From: Candidatus Hodarchaeota archaeon
Lineage (GTDB): Archaea > Asgardarchaeota > Heimdallarchaeia > Hodarchaeales > Hodarchaeaceae
DNA: 42,650 nt
Direction: 5' to 3'
Assembly (NCBI GenBank): GCA_016840035.1
Contig: JAEOTC010000148.1
Coordinates: 1 to 42,650, forward strand
Shown here one piece after another: positions 25,691 through 34,117 of the stretch (position 1 is its first letter; each line of letters opens with the position of its first letter). The translations under genes were made by a program, and so were the position numbers. The notes under the pieces are model-generated. The model worked only from the letters and a program-made list of their open reading frames with translations. It did no database searches and had not been told where the DNA came from.

Positions 25691-27085
25691 TTAATATAGG
25701 TATTTCTGTAAAATGCGACCTCTTTCGACTAATGCATACATTCCATCTACTGAATCCTCAGCGGTTCGAAATACAGGGATCCCATATCCCTCAAATTCCG
25801 CATTTACTGTAGGATCAGGAAGATTATAAACTAATATCGGTTTCTTAGGAAATTCTTGCTTAAGAAGTGCTATTCTTGCTGGAGCATCTTTCGATACAAC
25901 TGGTGCATCACTTCTAGGAACAACTATTAGTCCAGATACACTTTCATCCTTTAAGAATATTCTAGATATTTCAGTAATGACTTGAGTTGTTGCCGATCCT
26001 GTTAAATCCACAAAAGCAAGTGGATCATTGTTTTTATCCCTCGAAACAGAAGTCTGTACCGCATGTTTCTTAATTACATCCTCTGTTTCGGTTACGACAT
26101 TCCTAGGTAACTTAGCTAACTCGAGTTTATATCGATTCATTCGATATAAGGCCATCGCAGCTGGACCTCCCGTATTTGTAACTAACGCAATGCTATTTCC
26201 ATATGCAGGAGGTTGTGTATAGAGTGCTTTAATAGAGTTGATAAATTGAGAGGTACTATCACACTGAATAATACCTGATTGTCTTAGAATTTCTTTATAA
26301 ATCCCCATAGTACTAGCAACTGCACCTGTATGCCCCTTAGCTGCCATAGAAACATTCTCTGTTGATGGTAGTTTAAGAACAACAATCGGTTTCTTCCGTG
26401 CAATTGCTTTTGATACTTTGATGAATCTTCGGCCAGCTTTTACTCCCTCAATATACGCTCCAATTACTTTTGTATCAGGATCTTGACCAAAATATTCAAG
26501 GAAGTCAGTTTCGTTCAGATCTGCTGCATTACCATAAGAAACAAAACGTTTGAGCCCAATTTTATTCTGTTGAAGGGCCAACAGGAGATCGATCGCAAGA
26601 GAACCAGATTGCGATATCAAAGAGACATTTCCTTTATCAGGAAGTTCAAAATTCGGAAATAGAGTATTGATCTGGGAATGAGTATCCACAATACCAAGAC
26701 AATTAGGTCCAATTAATCGTGAATCGCCTAATGCGGCTACTAGTTCATCCTGTAGATCATTTCTTCCAACTTCTGAAAATCCTGCTGTGATACATACGAT
26801 AGCGGGTATTCCTCTTTTAGAAGCATCTGCTACAGCTTGAATAGCTAGTGTTGTGGGCAATACTATAACGGCCAAATCCGGGACTTCTGGTAAATCAAAT
26901 ACACTTTTATAACATTTAATTCCCATAATTTCTTTGACACGAGGATTAATGGGAAATACTCTTTCAAAGTAAGGAACAACAAAATGATTGAAAATTAAAC
27001 GCCCGTACTTTTTTTCGTCCGAAGAGGCACCTAGAATTGCTACCGATCTTGGTTCAAAGAAAAAGTCAAGCATTTTGAAATTCAT
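25691..27085 (-). CDS. ADP-forming acyl-CoA synthetase, alpha subunit
   Basis: This 464-residue protein has the CoA-binding Rossmann domain (FEPRSVAILGASSDEKKYG, residues 10-28), the succinyl-CoA-synthetase-like domains (LIGPNCLGI, SLISQSGSLA) and the phosphorylated His252 in KGHTGAVAS, with Glu213 in YIEG. This is the alpha chain of the archaeal ADP-forming acetyl/acyl-CoA synthetase, which makes ATP and an organic acid from acyl-CoA. The ATP-grasp beta chain is neither fused nor adjacent, so it must be encoded elsewhere. The alpha-beta split is normal for several archaea. A second ATG at codon 5 could be the start. Confidence 0.92.
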   Translation of the reverse strand: MNFKMLDFFFEPRSVAILGASSDEKKYGRLIFNHFVVPYFERVFPINPRVKEIMGIKCYKSVFDLPEVPDLAVIVLPTTLAIQAVADASKRGIPAIVCITAGFSEVGRNDLQDELVAALGDSRLIGPNCLGIVDTHSQINTLFPNFELPDKGNVSLISQSGSLAIDLLLALQQNKIGLKRFVSYGNAADLNETDFLEYFGQDPDTKVIGAYIEGVKAGRRFIKVSKAIARKKPIVVLKLPSTENVSMAAKGHTGAVASTMGIYKEILRQSGIIQCDSTSQFINSIKALYTQPPAYGNSIALVTNTGGPAAMALYRMNRYKLELAKLPRNVVTETEDVIKKHAVQTSVSRDKNNDPLAFVDLTGSATTQVITEISRIFLKDESVSGLIVVPRSDAPVVSKDAPARIALLKQEFPKKPILVYNLPDPTVNAEFEGYGIPVFRTAEDSVDGMYALVERGRILQKYLY

Positions 27086-27141
27086 CCAATTATTTCAGAG
27101 GAATATTTTTATCAACACTCATAGGTAATAATTTCCTCCTC

Positions 27142-27395
27142 TTAAATAAAATTCTTGTTTCGAGAGGGTTGGTAGGATTGACAAAAATTTGTTACTTTTC
27201 GATTTACTTTAATGAATGATATAGGATTTCCACAATTACTACAAAATTGATCCCCTTTAAGATGTGCTTCGAATAATTTCTTCCTCCAGAACCTTTGATT
27301 TTCTAATTTCTCTGTAGATTCTAACCACTCCCGAATTCTAGATTCTACATGATCTTAAACGTCCTTACGTGATTATTCTCATCCAACACAGTCAT
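27142..27395 (-). pseudogene. Decayed Fpg/IleRS-type zinc-finger protein
   Basis: The 417-bp gap 27086-27502 holds this remnant. An ATG at 27395 opens a 16-codon reading that hits TAG at 27345. From 27354 another frame runs 70 codons to a stop at 27142 and reads like the continuation: a charged helix, then FCSNCGNPI, then NFCQSYQ. The spacing is that of the Fpg/IleRS zinc finger (CxxCG...CPxCQ), but the fourth Cys is Tyr (TAC codon). The second frame has no start codon of its own. A frameshift plus loss of a metal ligand points to decay; one sequencing error would explain only the first. The rest of the gap shows no gene. Confidence 0.55.
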
Positions 27396-27502
27396 TTTCA
27401 GCCTTTTCGGAGTCCCCTCTCTCTGAGAAATTTAGAAGGAAATCCCCTCTAGATATCTGTGAAGAGAGGTGATTACTAAAAGAAGAGAGAAAAAGCTCTT
27501 TA

Positions 27503-28240
27503 ATGAGTCATCTGGACAGGATTTCTCAATTACATCAAAGTAAATGGAATTTGTGGATTGATATTATGGTCGCTGATTGGATAGCAACTAAAAAATGGAA
27601 ATCGATGGATGTTCAATCTATTAGAGACTCATTAATGACTCTTCCAAGATGGTTATTAGGAATATGGATCGCAGTAAATTTAATAATCCCTTTCTACGGT
27701 GCTCTCCTCTATTATTGGCAATACGCATATTATCACCCAATCTTTTGGATTTTTATCCCAGACTCAAGTACATTCGCAATTTTATTCGGTATCTTTCTTA
27801 TTATCACTCTGGGGTACAAGAAAAATATTCAGGTGCTAAATTTAACAGCATTTATTGGTCTTATTAGGGCATTTTTGGGGTATATTGTTGTTTTTACTGT
27901 GCAACCCTCCTTTTTTGATATTGTCTCATTATTAGCTCACACATTTGAATTGTGTGAAGGATTGATACTATTATTGTTCATAAAGGTTGATCGAAAGAAC
28001 TTCACCGTTGCAGCTGTTATTTCTTTAATTGATTGGTTTTTTGATTTTTTAAATCCTTTCGATTTACCTACATTGGTGTTATACCCGTTTGATGCTGATA
28101 TAAATCCAAATAATACCGCTCCCTTTATTTTAGTCTTTGCTATTGTATTTTTTATTAGTATTATTGGGTGTTTGACTTATATACGGTGGAAACATTGGGT
28201 TCAAGAAGGGCAAGAAGTGAAATGGATCTATGACCTATAA
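27503..28240 (+). CDS. Polytopic membrane protein, unknown
   Basis: Not recognised. This 245-residue protein begins with about 45 mostly polar residues. Six or so hydrophobic helices follow, with aromatic-rich loops (PFYGALLYYWQYAYYHPIFWIF), and the tail is short and polar. There are no cysteine clusters or catalytic motifs. The gene stands alone between the decayed zinc-finger gene and a longin-like protein on the other strand, converging on the latter with 20 bp between stops. No clear Shine-Dalgarno sequence precedes the ATG. Confidence 0.72.
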   Translation: MSHLDRISQLHQSKWNLWIDIMVADWIATKKWKSMDVQSIRDSLMTLPRWLLGIWIAVNLIIPFYGALLYYWQYAYYHPIFWIFIPDSSTFAILFGIFLIITLGYKKNIQVLNLTAFIGLIRAFLGYIVVFTVQPSFFDIVSLLAHTFELCEGLILLLFIKVDRKNFTVAAVISLIDWFFDFLNPFDLPTLVLYPFDADINPNNTAPFILVFAIVFFISIIGCLTYIRWKHWVQEGQEVKWIYDL

Positions 28241-28260
28241 CATCTAAAATTAAAATTGAC

Positions 28261-28992
28261 CTATAAAGAGGCAACAATTTTGCTCTTTAATCGAATTATT
28301 TCTTTGAGAGCTTTTTCTCTACTTTTTTTTCTCACAATAATAATAACAACGTATTTACGAAAGCGATCTACAAAAACCATGTAGTCTCTACCCAAAGAAA
28401 ATTGGAGCTGTTCAATCTCCTGACCAATTAAGATACTGGACTCAATAATCACCTTACACATCTGTGCAAGAGTATTAGCATGAGGATGAATATCAGGAAT
28501 TGAAATAGTTGTAAAGACTTGATGAAAATTCGGTTTTTCAAGCAATATGTAGTCAGAGAAAAATGAACTATCCATTATATCAATAATCTTACTCAATCCA
28601 ACGACGTCAATCGATATTAAGGAATTATACTCTCTCTTCAAGAAATCGTTGAAATCGACAAACTGGTGATCATCGAAAGATAGTTCGTCCTTTAGCTCTT
28701 TCTTGAATTTCGCTTCAAAACGTCGAAGAGTCGTATTAGCGAAGTTCATCTCTTTTAGATCATGTTCATGTGAAAAGAAAATTCCATAGGTATACTTGCC
28801 CTCAATTATATGCACAATGTACTTCCCTTGATCAATTGTTTTTATACCAGAATCATCTGTTTCCTTAACAGCATTGAGAACAGCGCTCATTAAACCTGCA
28901 CGTAAATCTTCATCAACGTCCGAGAAACCTGGCATAAATGAATAGGAGAAAAGTAAAAGTCCATTTTTAGTTGTTATGTTGACACCTATCAA
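28261..28992 (-). CDS. Longin-like domain protein
   Basis: In this 243-residue protein the first 110 residues follow the longin/roadblock-like plan (strand, ITTKNGLLLFSYSF, helix DLRAGLMSAVLNAV, then strands GKYIVHIIEGKYTYGIFF). This plan is frequent in Asgard proteins that dock to small GTPases. The second half (about 125-243) is another alpha/beta domain ending in a strand-helix pair (YVVIIIVRKKSREKALKEI). There is no membrane helix. The start is TTG, with AGGTAA just upstream. No GTPase gene is nearby. The fold call is by eye and needs a profile or structure test. Confidence 0.68.
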   Translation of the reverse strand: MIGVNITTKNGLLLFSYSFMPGFSDVDEDLRAGLMSAVLNAVKETDDSGIKTIDQGKYIVHIIEGKYTYGIFFSHEHDLKEMNFANTTLRRFEAKFKKELKDELSFDDHQFVDFNDFLKREYNSLISIDVVGLSKIIDIMDSSFFSDYILLEKPNFHQVFTTISIPDIHPHANTLAQMCKVIIESSILIGQEIEQLQFSLGRDYMVFVDRFRKYVVIIIVRKKSREKALKEIIRLKSKIVASL

Positions 28993-29143
28993 GAATATTA
29001 CCTAGAACCGATTATATTGCAGAATTTAATAATTAATCATTTATCTTTTAGAATAGTTGCAGTAAATTACTTGTTTAACGCCTTTTGATAATTAGATAAC
29101 TCACTGGAATGAAAATGATGTAGTTTATGAGCTTTATCGGACC

Positions 29144-29160
29144 ACTAAAATAATTTTAGT
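29144..29160. promoter_or_regulatory. 17-bp inverted repeat upstream of larC
   Basis: ACTAAAAT-A-ATTTTAGT has two perfect 8-bp half-sites with a one-base centre, 103 bp before the larC ATG. It lies in the otherwise empty 271-bp gap (28993-29263) shared with the divergent longin-like gene. Size and symmetry suit a dimeric regulator. No known motif is claimed. Confidence 0.45.
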
Positions 29161-29263
29161 TAAAATCTCAAAATCCTTCTCATTGCTAGTCTTTCAAATC
29201 ACTACTTTCATTTTCGGCCTATCAAAAATCTTGAATACGCGATGGTTTTTTGGATACCTGAGG

Positions 29264-30505
29264 ATGACAGTGCTAATTATTGATTCCAGTAATTCAGGGG
29301 CGGCAGGAGATATGTTAATAGCCGCCTTATTAGATATATGCTCCGAAAAGCAACGCAATCAGTTTTGTGACACATTTACATCTAGTCTGATAAAACATGA
29401 TCCTCAATTTCAGTTACAATGGAAGAATGTCACAATTGAAGGATTTTCAGGAATACAGCTTGTCACAAATGCCAAAAAACGCTTCTCCCCCTCTGAATTA
29501 AACACAATTTTACATGATTCGAGTAATACACTTTTGAAAAAGGAAATTTCTATTCAACGAGCCATACAGGCTTTAAACCACCTCAAGAAAGCAGAAATGA
29601 AAGTTCATGGAATTGAAAAGGAGGATCATAAGCTTCATTTCCATGAATTAGCAACAATTGACACAATTCTCGATATTATTGGATTTTACTTTCTTTTGGA
29701 GTTACTTGAAGTAGAAATATCCAGTGTAAATTTATTGCCCATAGCTATAGGGGGGGGAAACAAAATTATTTCTCATGGACTAGTTTCTGTTCCCACACCT
29801 GCCACGAGCGAAATTATTAGAAGAGGAGAATTACCAATTCAAGGAGGTCCTGTGAATGGAGAGCTATTAACACCTACAGGTGCAGCTATCCTGGCGTCTT
29901 TACAGGCGATATCGATTCAATATTTACCAAGTATGACGGTAAAGAAAATTGGTCGAAGCTTTGGTACTATTCCTCCAGAGAATGGACAACAGCCTTTTCT
30001 AAGAATATTACTTGGAACTGAAAAATCTCTTTTGCACACAGAAGAGATTGTTACTCTTGAGACAAATGTTGATGATGTAGATGGAGAAACCATCGGGTAT
30101 CTATTCGATATACTCTTTCGGAAGGATTTGGTCTTAGATTTTATTGTAATTCATACAATCATGAAAAAAAATCGACCTGGGTATCTTCTTCAAGCTATTG
30201 TTGAACCTAGGAAAGTTCAGGAAGTGTCATTACTTCTAATGCGAGAATTGGGTACATTAGGTGTAAGAGCATTGTCAGGATTCAGACATATTATCCCAAG
30301 AAACTATACTACCCAAAAATTTAATGTTGGAGAGGGAATGAACGAAGTTAAAGTTAAACGTGGCTATTTTGGGGATGAAATGATTACCGAAAAGGTTGAA
30401 TATGAGGACTTAAAGCGAATTGCCCTCGAACAGGAAAAACCACTCCGTAAGGTTCGGAAGGATATTACTTCGGATATTATTAAGGAGAGTGAGACCAATG
30501 AATGA
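29264..30505 (+). CDS. larC: Nickel-pincer cofactor biosynthesis protein LarC
   Basis: This 413-residue protein starts MTVLIIDSSNSGAAGDML, the LarC N-terminal motif. It contains KLHFHELATIDTILDI with its His residues, SVPTPATSEIIRRG, NGELLTPTGAAIL and VTLETNVDDVDGETIGYL. LarC inserts nickel, using CTP, into the pyridinium-3,5-bisthiocarboxylic mononucleotide to finish the nickel-pincer cofactor. Unlike Lactobacillus, where LarC is made by a frameshift, the frame here is continuous. A TTG at 29183 would add 27 hydrophobic residues not typical of LarC, so I chose the ATG at 29264. It overlaps larB by 8 bp. LarE and LarA are not in the window. Confidence 0.93.
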   Translation: MTVLIIDSSNSGAAGDMLIAALLDICSEKQRNQFCDTFTSSLIKHDPQFQLQWKNVTIEGFSGIQLVTNAKKRFSPSELNTILHDSSNTLLKKEISIQRAIQALNHLKKAEMKVHGIEKEDHKLHFHELATIDTILDIIGFYFLLELLEVEISSVNLLPIAIGGGNKIISHGLVSVPTPATSEIIRRGELPIQGGPVNGELLTPTGAAILASLQAISIQYLPSMTVKKIGRSFGTIPPENGQQPFLRILLGTEKSLLHTEEIVTLETNVDDVDGETIGYLFDILFRKDLVLDFIVIHTIMKKNRPGYLLQAIVEPRKVQEVSLLLMRELGTLGVRALSGFRHIIPRNYTTQKFNVGEGMNEVKVKRGYFGDEMITEKVEYEDLKRIALEQEKPLRKVRKDITSDIIKESETNE

Positions 30506-31274
30506 TTTAGAAGAAATTTTAAGAAAAGTAAAAGAAGGAGAAATTGATATAGAAGATGCAATAAAGACAATCAATCTTTTTGGTCTTGATTTCGTTGGTG
30601 AAGGAGTAAAAATGGACACGAGCCGTCAAATTAGACGTGGAATTCCCGAAATTGTGTTTGCAGAGAGAAAGAGACCTCAAATGGTAGTTGATATTGTTTC
30701 TTCAATAATGGAGACTCAACAGATATGTCTCCTCTCACGTGTACTAGATAAACACTTATCTCTTCTGAAGAAGCAATTTACTCCGACTTATGATCTTGAT
30801 TTCTCTTCAGATTCAGAACCGTATACAGTTACAGTAAAGAGAAAAGATTATTCTCCCCCTGAACCCAGGCAGAATATTGGTATACTTACAGCTGGTTCCT
30901 CTGATATTCCAGTTGCAGAGGAAGCAGAGGCAATTGCTCGTATAATGGGTGTGGGGGTCATATCATATCATGATGTTGGAATTGCAGGAGTTCATAGGTT
31001 ATTTACACCTTTAAAGGAGCTTGTAAAGTACAATGTGAAAGTTGTCATTGTTGTAGCCGGAATGGAAGGCGCTCTTCCTGCTATTGTTTCAGGATTGGTC
31101 AGAGTCCCTGTAATTGGTGTACCTGCGTCTACAGGATACGGATATGGAGGAAAAGGAGTAGCTGCTTTGATGTCCATGCTTCAAAGTTGTTCTCCTGGAT
31201 TAGTTGTAGTGAACATCGATAATGGAATAAACGCTGGAGCTACAGCGGCATTGATTGCTAAACAAAGTAAATAA
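30498..31274 (+). CDS. larB: Nicotinate-dinucleotide carboxylase/hydrolase LarB
   Basis: This 258-residue protein begins MNDLEEILRKVKEGEIDIEDAI. Its C-terminal half is a PurE/AIR-carboxylase-like domain (IGILTAGSSDIPVAEEA, DVGIAGVHR, VVAGMEGALP, GVPASTGYGYGGKGVAAL). LarB carboxylates nicotinate adenine dinucleotide at C5 and releases AMP, the first step to the nickel-pincer cofactor. The ATG at 30498 has AAGGAG about 10 nt upstream and lies inside larC (8-bp overlap), so the two are coupled. A longer frame from 30420 would only add out-of-family residues. Confidence 0.94.
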   Translation: MNDLEEILRKVKEGEIDIEDAIKTINLFGLDFVGEGVKMDTSRQIRRGIPEIVFAERKRPQMVVDIVSSIMETQQICLLSRVLDKHLSLLKKQFTPTYDLDFSSDSEPYTVTVKRKDYSPPEPRQNIGILTAGSSDIPVAEEAEAIARIMGVGVISYHDVGIAGVHRLFTPLKELVKYNVKVVIVVAGMEGALPAIVSGLVRVPVIGVPASTGYGYGGKGVAALMSMLQSCSPGLVVVNIDNGINAGATAALIAKQSK

Positions 31275-31346
31275 ATATTGGGTATCGCAAAATCAAATGA
31301 GAATACACTTTGATTGATATACAAGATTGAGTGAGGTTTCAGGTAA

Positions 31347-32021
31347 ATGTCGGATGAAAAATCAGATTTGAAACAAGAGGAAGGAAAAAAAGAGGAAACT
31401 ATAGCAATAGAAGAGGAAGAAGCAGAATTGACTCCTCCAGCTGAAGAAAAGCCACCAAAGAAGAAGTATGTCTTCAATTGCACGAAATGTGGACAATGTT
31501 GCGAAAAACGAGAATATATTCCAGTATCTTTTGATGATATTAGAAAATGGACTCAATCTGGGATCATAAATACAGTCTTTCCTAATCTGAAAATGCAAAC
31601 TTTCCCCGCTCAAGTTCAGGGAGAAATGCGGGAAGTGATCTCAATAGTCATTGCTGCGTCAGATGATGGAGGATGCCCTCTCTATGATAAGGAAAATAAA
31701 TTATGCAATATTTATCACTCAATGCCCTTAGAATGTCTTGCTTTTCCTCTTGGTTTTAATGGTAATCAGTATTTTATTAAAGATAAAACTGTCCCTGGCA
31801 TCGGTAATGGGACCATGACCAAAGAACAGCTTATCAATGATCGTGATAATGCCAGAAAAGACTTTGAAGCAAGAGTTGAAACACAAACTCTCCTCCCATT
31901 CACATATACACTTTTCATGCAGAATCTAATTGAGCAACAACAGAAAATCAGAGACGAAATGTCAGAAGAAAAGAAAAAACAATTAGATGACCTCTTGCAG
32001 GCCGAATCTAAAGAAGAGTAG
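31347..32021 (+). CDS. YkgJ-type CxxCxxCC cluster protein
   Basis: This 224-residue protein has an acidic/lysine-rich low-complexity head (residues 1-40). The CTKCGQCC motif follows (Cys45, 48, 51, 52), and later cysteines sit at GGCPLYD, LCNIY and PLECLAFPLG. This is the YkgJ/UPF0153 pattern, thought to bind zinc or an Fe-S cluster; the biochemical role is unknown. A helical Gln/Glu/Lys-rich tail ends the protein. It follows larB by 72 bp on the same strand, with AGGT before the ATG, and might belong to the lar operon, but YkgJ proteins occur in many contexts. Confidence 0.85.
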   Translation: MSDEKSDLKQEEGKKEETIAIEEEEAELTPPAEEKPPKKKYVFNCTKCGQCCEKREYIPVSFDDIRKWTQSGIINTVFPNLKMQTFPAQVQGEMREVISIVIAASDDGGCPLYDKENKLCNIYHSMPLECLAFPLGFNGNQYFIKDKTVPGIGNGTMTKEQLINDRDNARKDFEARVETQTLLPFTYTLFMQNLIEQQQKIRDEMSEEKKKQLDDLLQAESKEE

Positions 32022-32027
32022 CCCCTT

Positions 32028-32771
32028 TTATTTATATGTGGGTGAATAATCACATTTCGAACAGATCCACCTAGAGAAGGGAAGAATTAAATCATCTCTT
32101 CCTTCCTGTTCCATTTTTTCAGAATAAGGCAGGAGATGTCCTACCCCACATTCAGGACAGGGCGGAGTAGTTATTATACTTGTATCTTGAGGTATAAAAT
32201 TGTCAAGGGAAGTAATTTCTTGGGATCTACGAGGTTTGGGAGTAATCTTTTTTGTACTTGAGGTGGTTTTCTTCTGCTTGGTGGTATTCTTCTTTTTTTT
32301 CGCAGGTGTTTTTCGTGTGGGAGCTTTTCGAGTCGATTTCGCTTTAGATCCAGTTGTACTTGCTTTCTTTGTTGTAGCTTTAGTCTTTTTAGCTTTAGTG
32401 GTTATTTTTTTTGTCTTAGAAGATTTAGGCTTTTTTACTTTCTTATTTTCTTCCTGTCCCTCTGCTAGTTCTGGTACAAGTCCACCCTTTGGGATAGAAT
32501 CAATAGATTCCGTAAATTCCTTTGTTTCTTCACCTTGATCTATAGTCTGGACTCGATAGGTTAAACCATATATTCTCCTGATCTCAGTTGCAGCAGTAGA
32601 AGATATAAAACGAGTTTTGACAGCAGCACCTTTCCCTATCCAGATCCATATCTTTCTCTTTTCATCATCAACAATAATAAAAACAGATTTTGCCTTAAGG
32701 TCTTTAGGAGAAAATGCTACTGGATCCCAATGGCCTTCAGGAGTCACTGAGTATGCTACAAGTCGAGTCAA
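32028..32771 (-). CDS. Gelsolin-like domain, Lys/Thr linker and zinc ribbon
   Basis: This 247-residue protein has three parts. Residues about 26-90 follow the gelsolin/villin repeat plan (SVFIIVDDEKRKIWIWIGKGAAVKTR, then ATEIRRIYGL and a ...DQGEETKEF end). Residues about 108-185 are a Lys/Thr/Ser linker with almost no hydrophobic residues. The C-terminus is a zinc ribbon with Cys205, 208, 237 and 240 (CPEC, CSKC). Gelsolin domains bind and cut actin filaments and are known from Asgard archaea. The basic linker suggests nucleic-acid or acidic-surface binding (inference). The start is TTG. It converges on the CxxCxxCC gene with 6 bp between stops. Confidence 0.78.
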   Translation of the reverse strand: MTRLVAYSVTPEGHWDPVAFSPKDLKAKSVFIIVDDEKRKIWIWIGKGAAVKTRFISSTAATEIRRIYGLTYRVQTIDQGEETKEFTESIDSIPKGGLVPELAEGQEENKKVKKPKSSKTKKITTKAKKTKATTKKASTTGSKAKSTRKAPTRKTPAKKKKNTTKQKKTTSSTKKITPKPRRSQEITSLDNFIPQDTSIITTPPCPECGVGHLLPYSEKMEQEGRDDLILPFSRWICSKCDYSPTYK

Positions 32772-32883
32772 TCAATCATCTGCCTTTTTACACTATTTGA
32801 AGTATGCTAGGCAGTGAGAGTTAAGATTTTCCCATCGGTTTCTATTTACTTTATATCCTCAGAATCTTTGGATTAAAGTAATT

Positions 32884-33489
32884 CTAAGAATCTCTGAGAA
32901 TTGCTCTCGTCCGAACAATAATTAAAGGAATATTCCTAATATCAACGGTTTTCTGATAGCGTATATGGGATTCTGTGTATTTGATTTTTTCACCAACAAG
33001 AAAATCGAAGACTCGCTTCTTTTCTGGATAATCCAGTGGTAGCGTAAGATAGAAATTCATTTCTCGAAGTAATAGCCCCTTCAAGGATGTGATTTTCCTA
33101 GTAATTCTGATGCTAGTATTCCCAATGTAGATTGTATACCCCCAAAAAGGAAAGAAGGATCGTCTTCCTTGAGCTTGTTTATTGATGAGTGTCTTAGAGA
33201 TTCCTAGACTTGATAATGCTGGGATATATGCAATAATGATTATGGAAGCAAATACGAGTGGTAATATGATCAAAGGTAAATTCATGACATAGAAGGAAGG
33301 ATTCATCAAACTTGCTTCGGCTCTATCAAATTCTTCAGTAATTGTTTGCGGGACAGTTCCTGATTCCGAAATAGTTAAGGAATTAATGTTATAAAACAAG
33401 ATAAGAGTAGATCCTGTGACAAAAAACGAGATTAATATTATGTAAATGAACTGACTCTGTCGAATACCTGAAATTGAACCGCGTAGCAT
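32884..33489 (-). CDS. Two-helix membrane protein with cytosolic tail, unknown
   Basis: Not recognised. This 201-residue protein has a membrane helix at about residues 13-34 and a polar loop of about 40 residues. A second helix follows at about 70-92, then a soluble C-terminal domain that is beta-rich and basic (FFPFWGYTIYIGNTSIRITRK). That tail resembles a small PH-like domain, but I cannot support this further. It is 20 bp downstream of the winged-helix gene, so probably co-transcribed and regulated with it. Confidence 0.7.
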   Translation of the reverse strand: MLRGSISGIRQSQFIYIILISFFVTGSTLILFYNINSLTISESGTVPQTITEEFDRAEASLMNPSFYVMNLPLIILPLVFASIIIIAYIPALSSLGISKTLINKQAQGRRSFFPFWGYTIYIGNTSIRITRKITSLKGLLLREMNFYLTLPLDYPEKKRVFDFLVGEKIKYTESHIRYQKTVDIRNIPLIIVRTRAILRDS

Positions 33490-33509
33490 CTTTATTTTAC
33501 TCCAAGAGC

Positions 33510-33986
33510 TTATTTTTCTTTGATAATCTCATTTAATTCGCTTCCATGAATCGTGACTAGTTCAACGAGTCTGTTCATAAAGCGATTTTCTGCATTCGCA
33601 TATACTAATTTTAATCGTGGATGAATGTCCTCTGTTGAAACCAGATTTTGAGTGCGTAAATATTTTAAATCTCTGTAAATTGACTTACTTTTTTCTGATA
33701 TACCTAAACTTCTTGCTAATTCTATCCCTGAGCTTCCTTTGGGATATAAAGTGGCTAGTTGCATAAGAATTAACCGTTGATGTAATGAAAGCGGAGATGT
33801 AAATAGGTAAAGGATCGCTGCATAATAATCACGTGTTAACTCCTTTAGACGATTTGACACAGTATTCAGATAATCCTTTAATTCAGGTTTTACTTGAGAT
33901 GTTGTATTTAATGAATCAAGGATTTTTTCTAATGTATCGATATCTTTTTTTTCGTCCTCTATGCTTCTAAAAGACATATTTTCCAC
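33510..33986 (-). CDS. Winged-helix transcriptional regulator
   Basis: This 158-residue protein has a winged helix-turn-helix near residues 70-130: LHQRLILMQLATLYPKGSSGIELARSLGISEKSKSIYRDLKYLRTQNLV is a DNA-reading helix pair followed by a wing. Helical flanks before and after it suggest dimerisation. It resembles MarR/TrmB-type archaeal regulators without a recognisable ligand domain. The start may be GTG (33986, AAAGGA just upstream) or the ATG three codons later. It is divergent from another winged-helix gene, with 131 bp between them, and precedes a membrane protein, so it probably controls this small locus. Confidence 0.8.
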   Translation of the reverse strand: MENMSFRSIEDEKKDIDTLEKILDSLNTTSQVKPELKDYLNTVSNRLKELTRDYYAAILYLFTSPLSLHQRLILMQLATLYPKGSSGIELARSLGISEKSKSIYRDLKYLRTQNLVSTEDIHPRLKLVYANAENRFMNRLVELVTIHGSELNEIIKEK

Positions 33987-34117
33987 TTATCCTTTGTATA
34001 TTTTGGGGTTTATTAAGTCTAAAGGAGGTGTATTCTATCACACAAATAACCTCTTGATTCCTAAGAATAAATTTAGATTGGGTTCTAATTTGAAAAAGTT
34101 TTTTTGAGGATTCGAGG

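Noticed and set aside
28993..29263. A tRNA or other structured RNA in the gap before larC
   Set aside because: No T-loop GGTTCRA motif or cloverleaf pairing was found; only the inverted repeat at 29144-29160 stands out.
32200..32538. Plus-strand frame inside the gelsolin gene with a membrane-like, Phe/Val-rich translation
   Set aside because: It is the complement of the Lys/Thr-rich linker codons and has no start signals or family resemblance.
34021..34050. A perfect Shine-Dalgarno-like AAAGGAGGTG in the gap between the two winged-helix genes
   Set aside because: No ATG, GTG or TTG at a suitable distance opens more than a few codons; the following frame stops within six codons.
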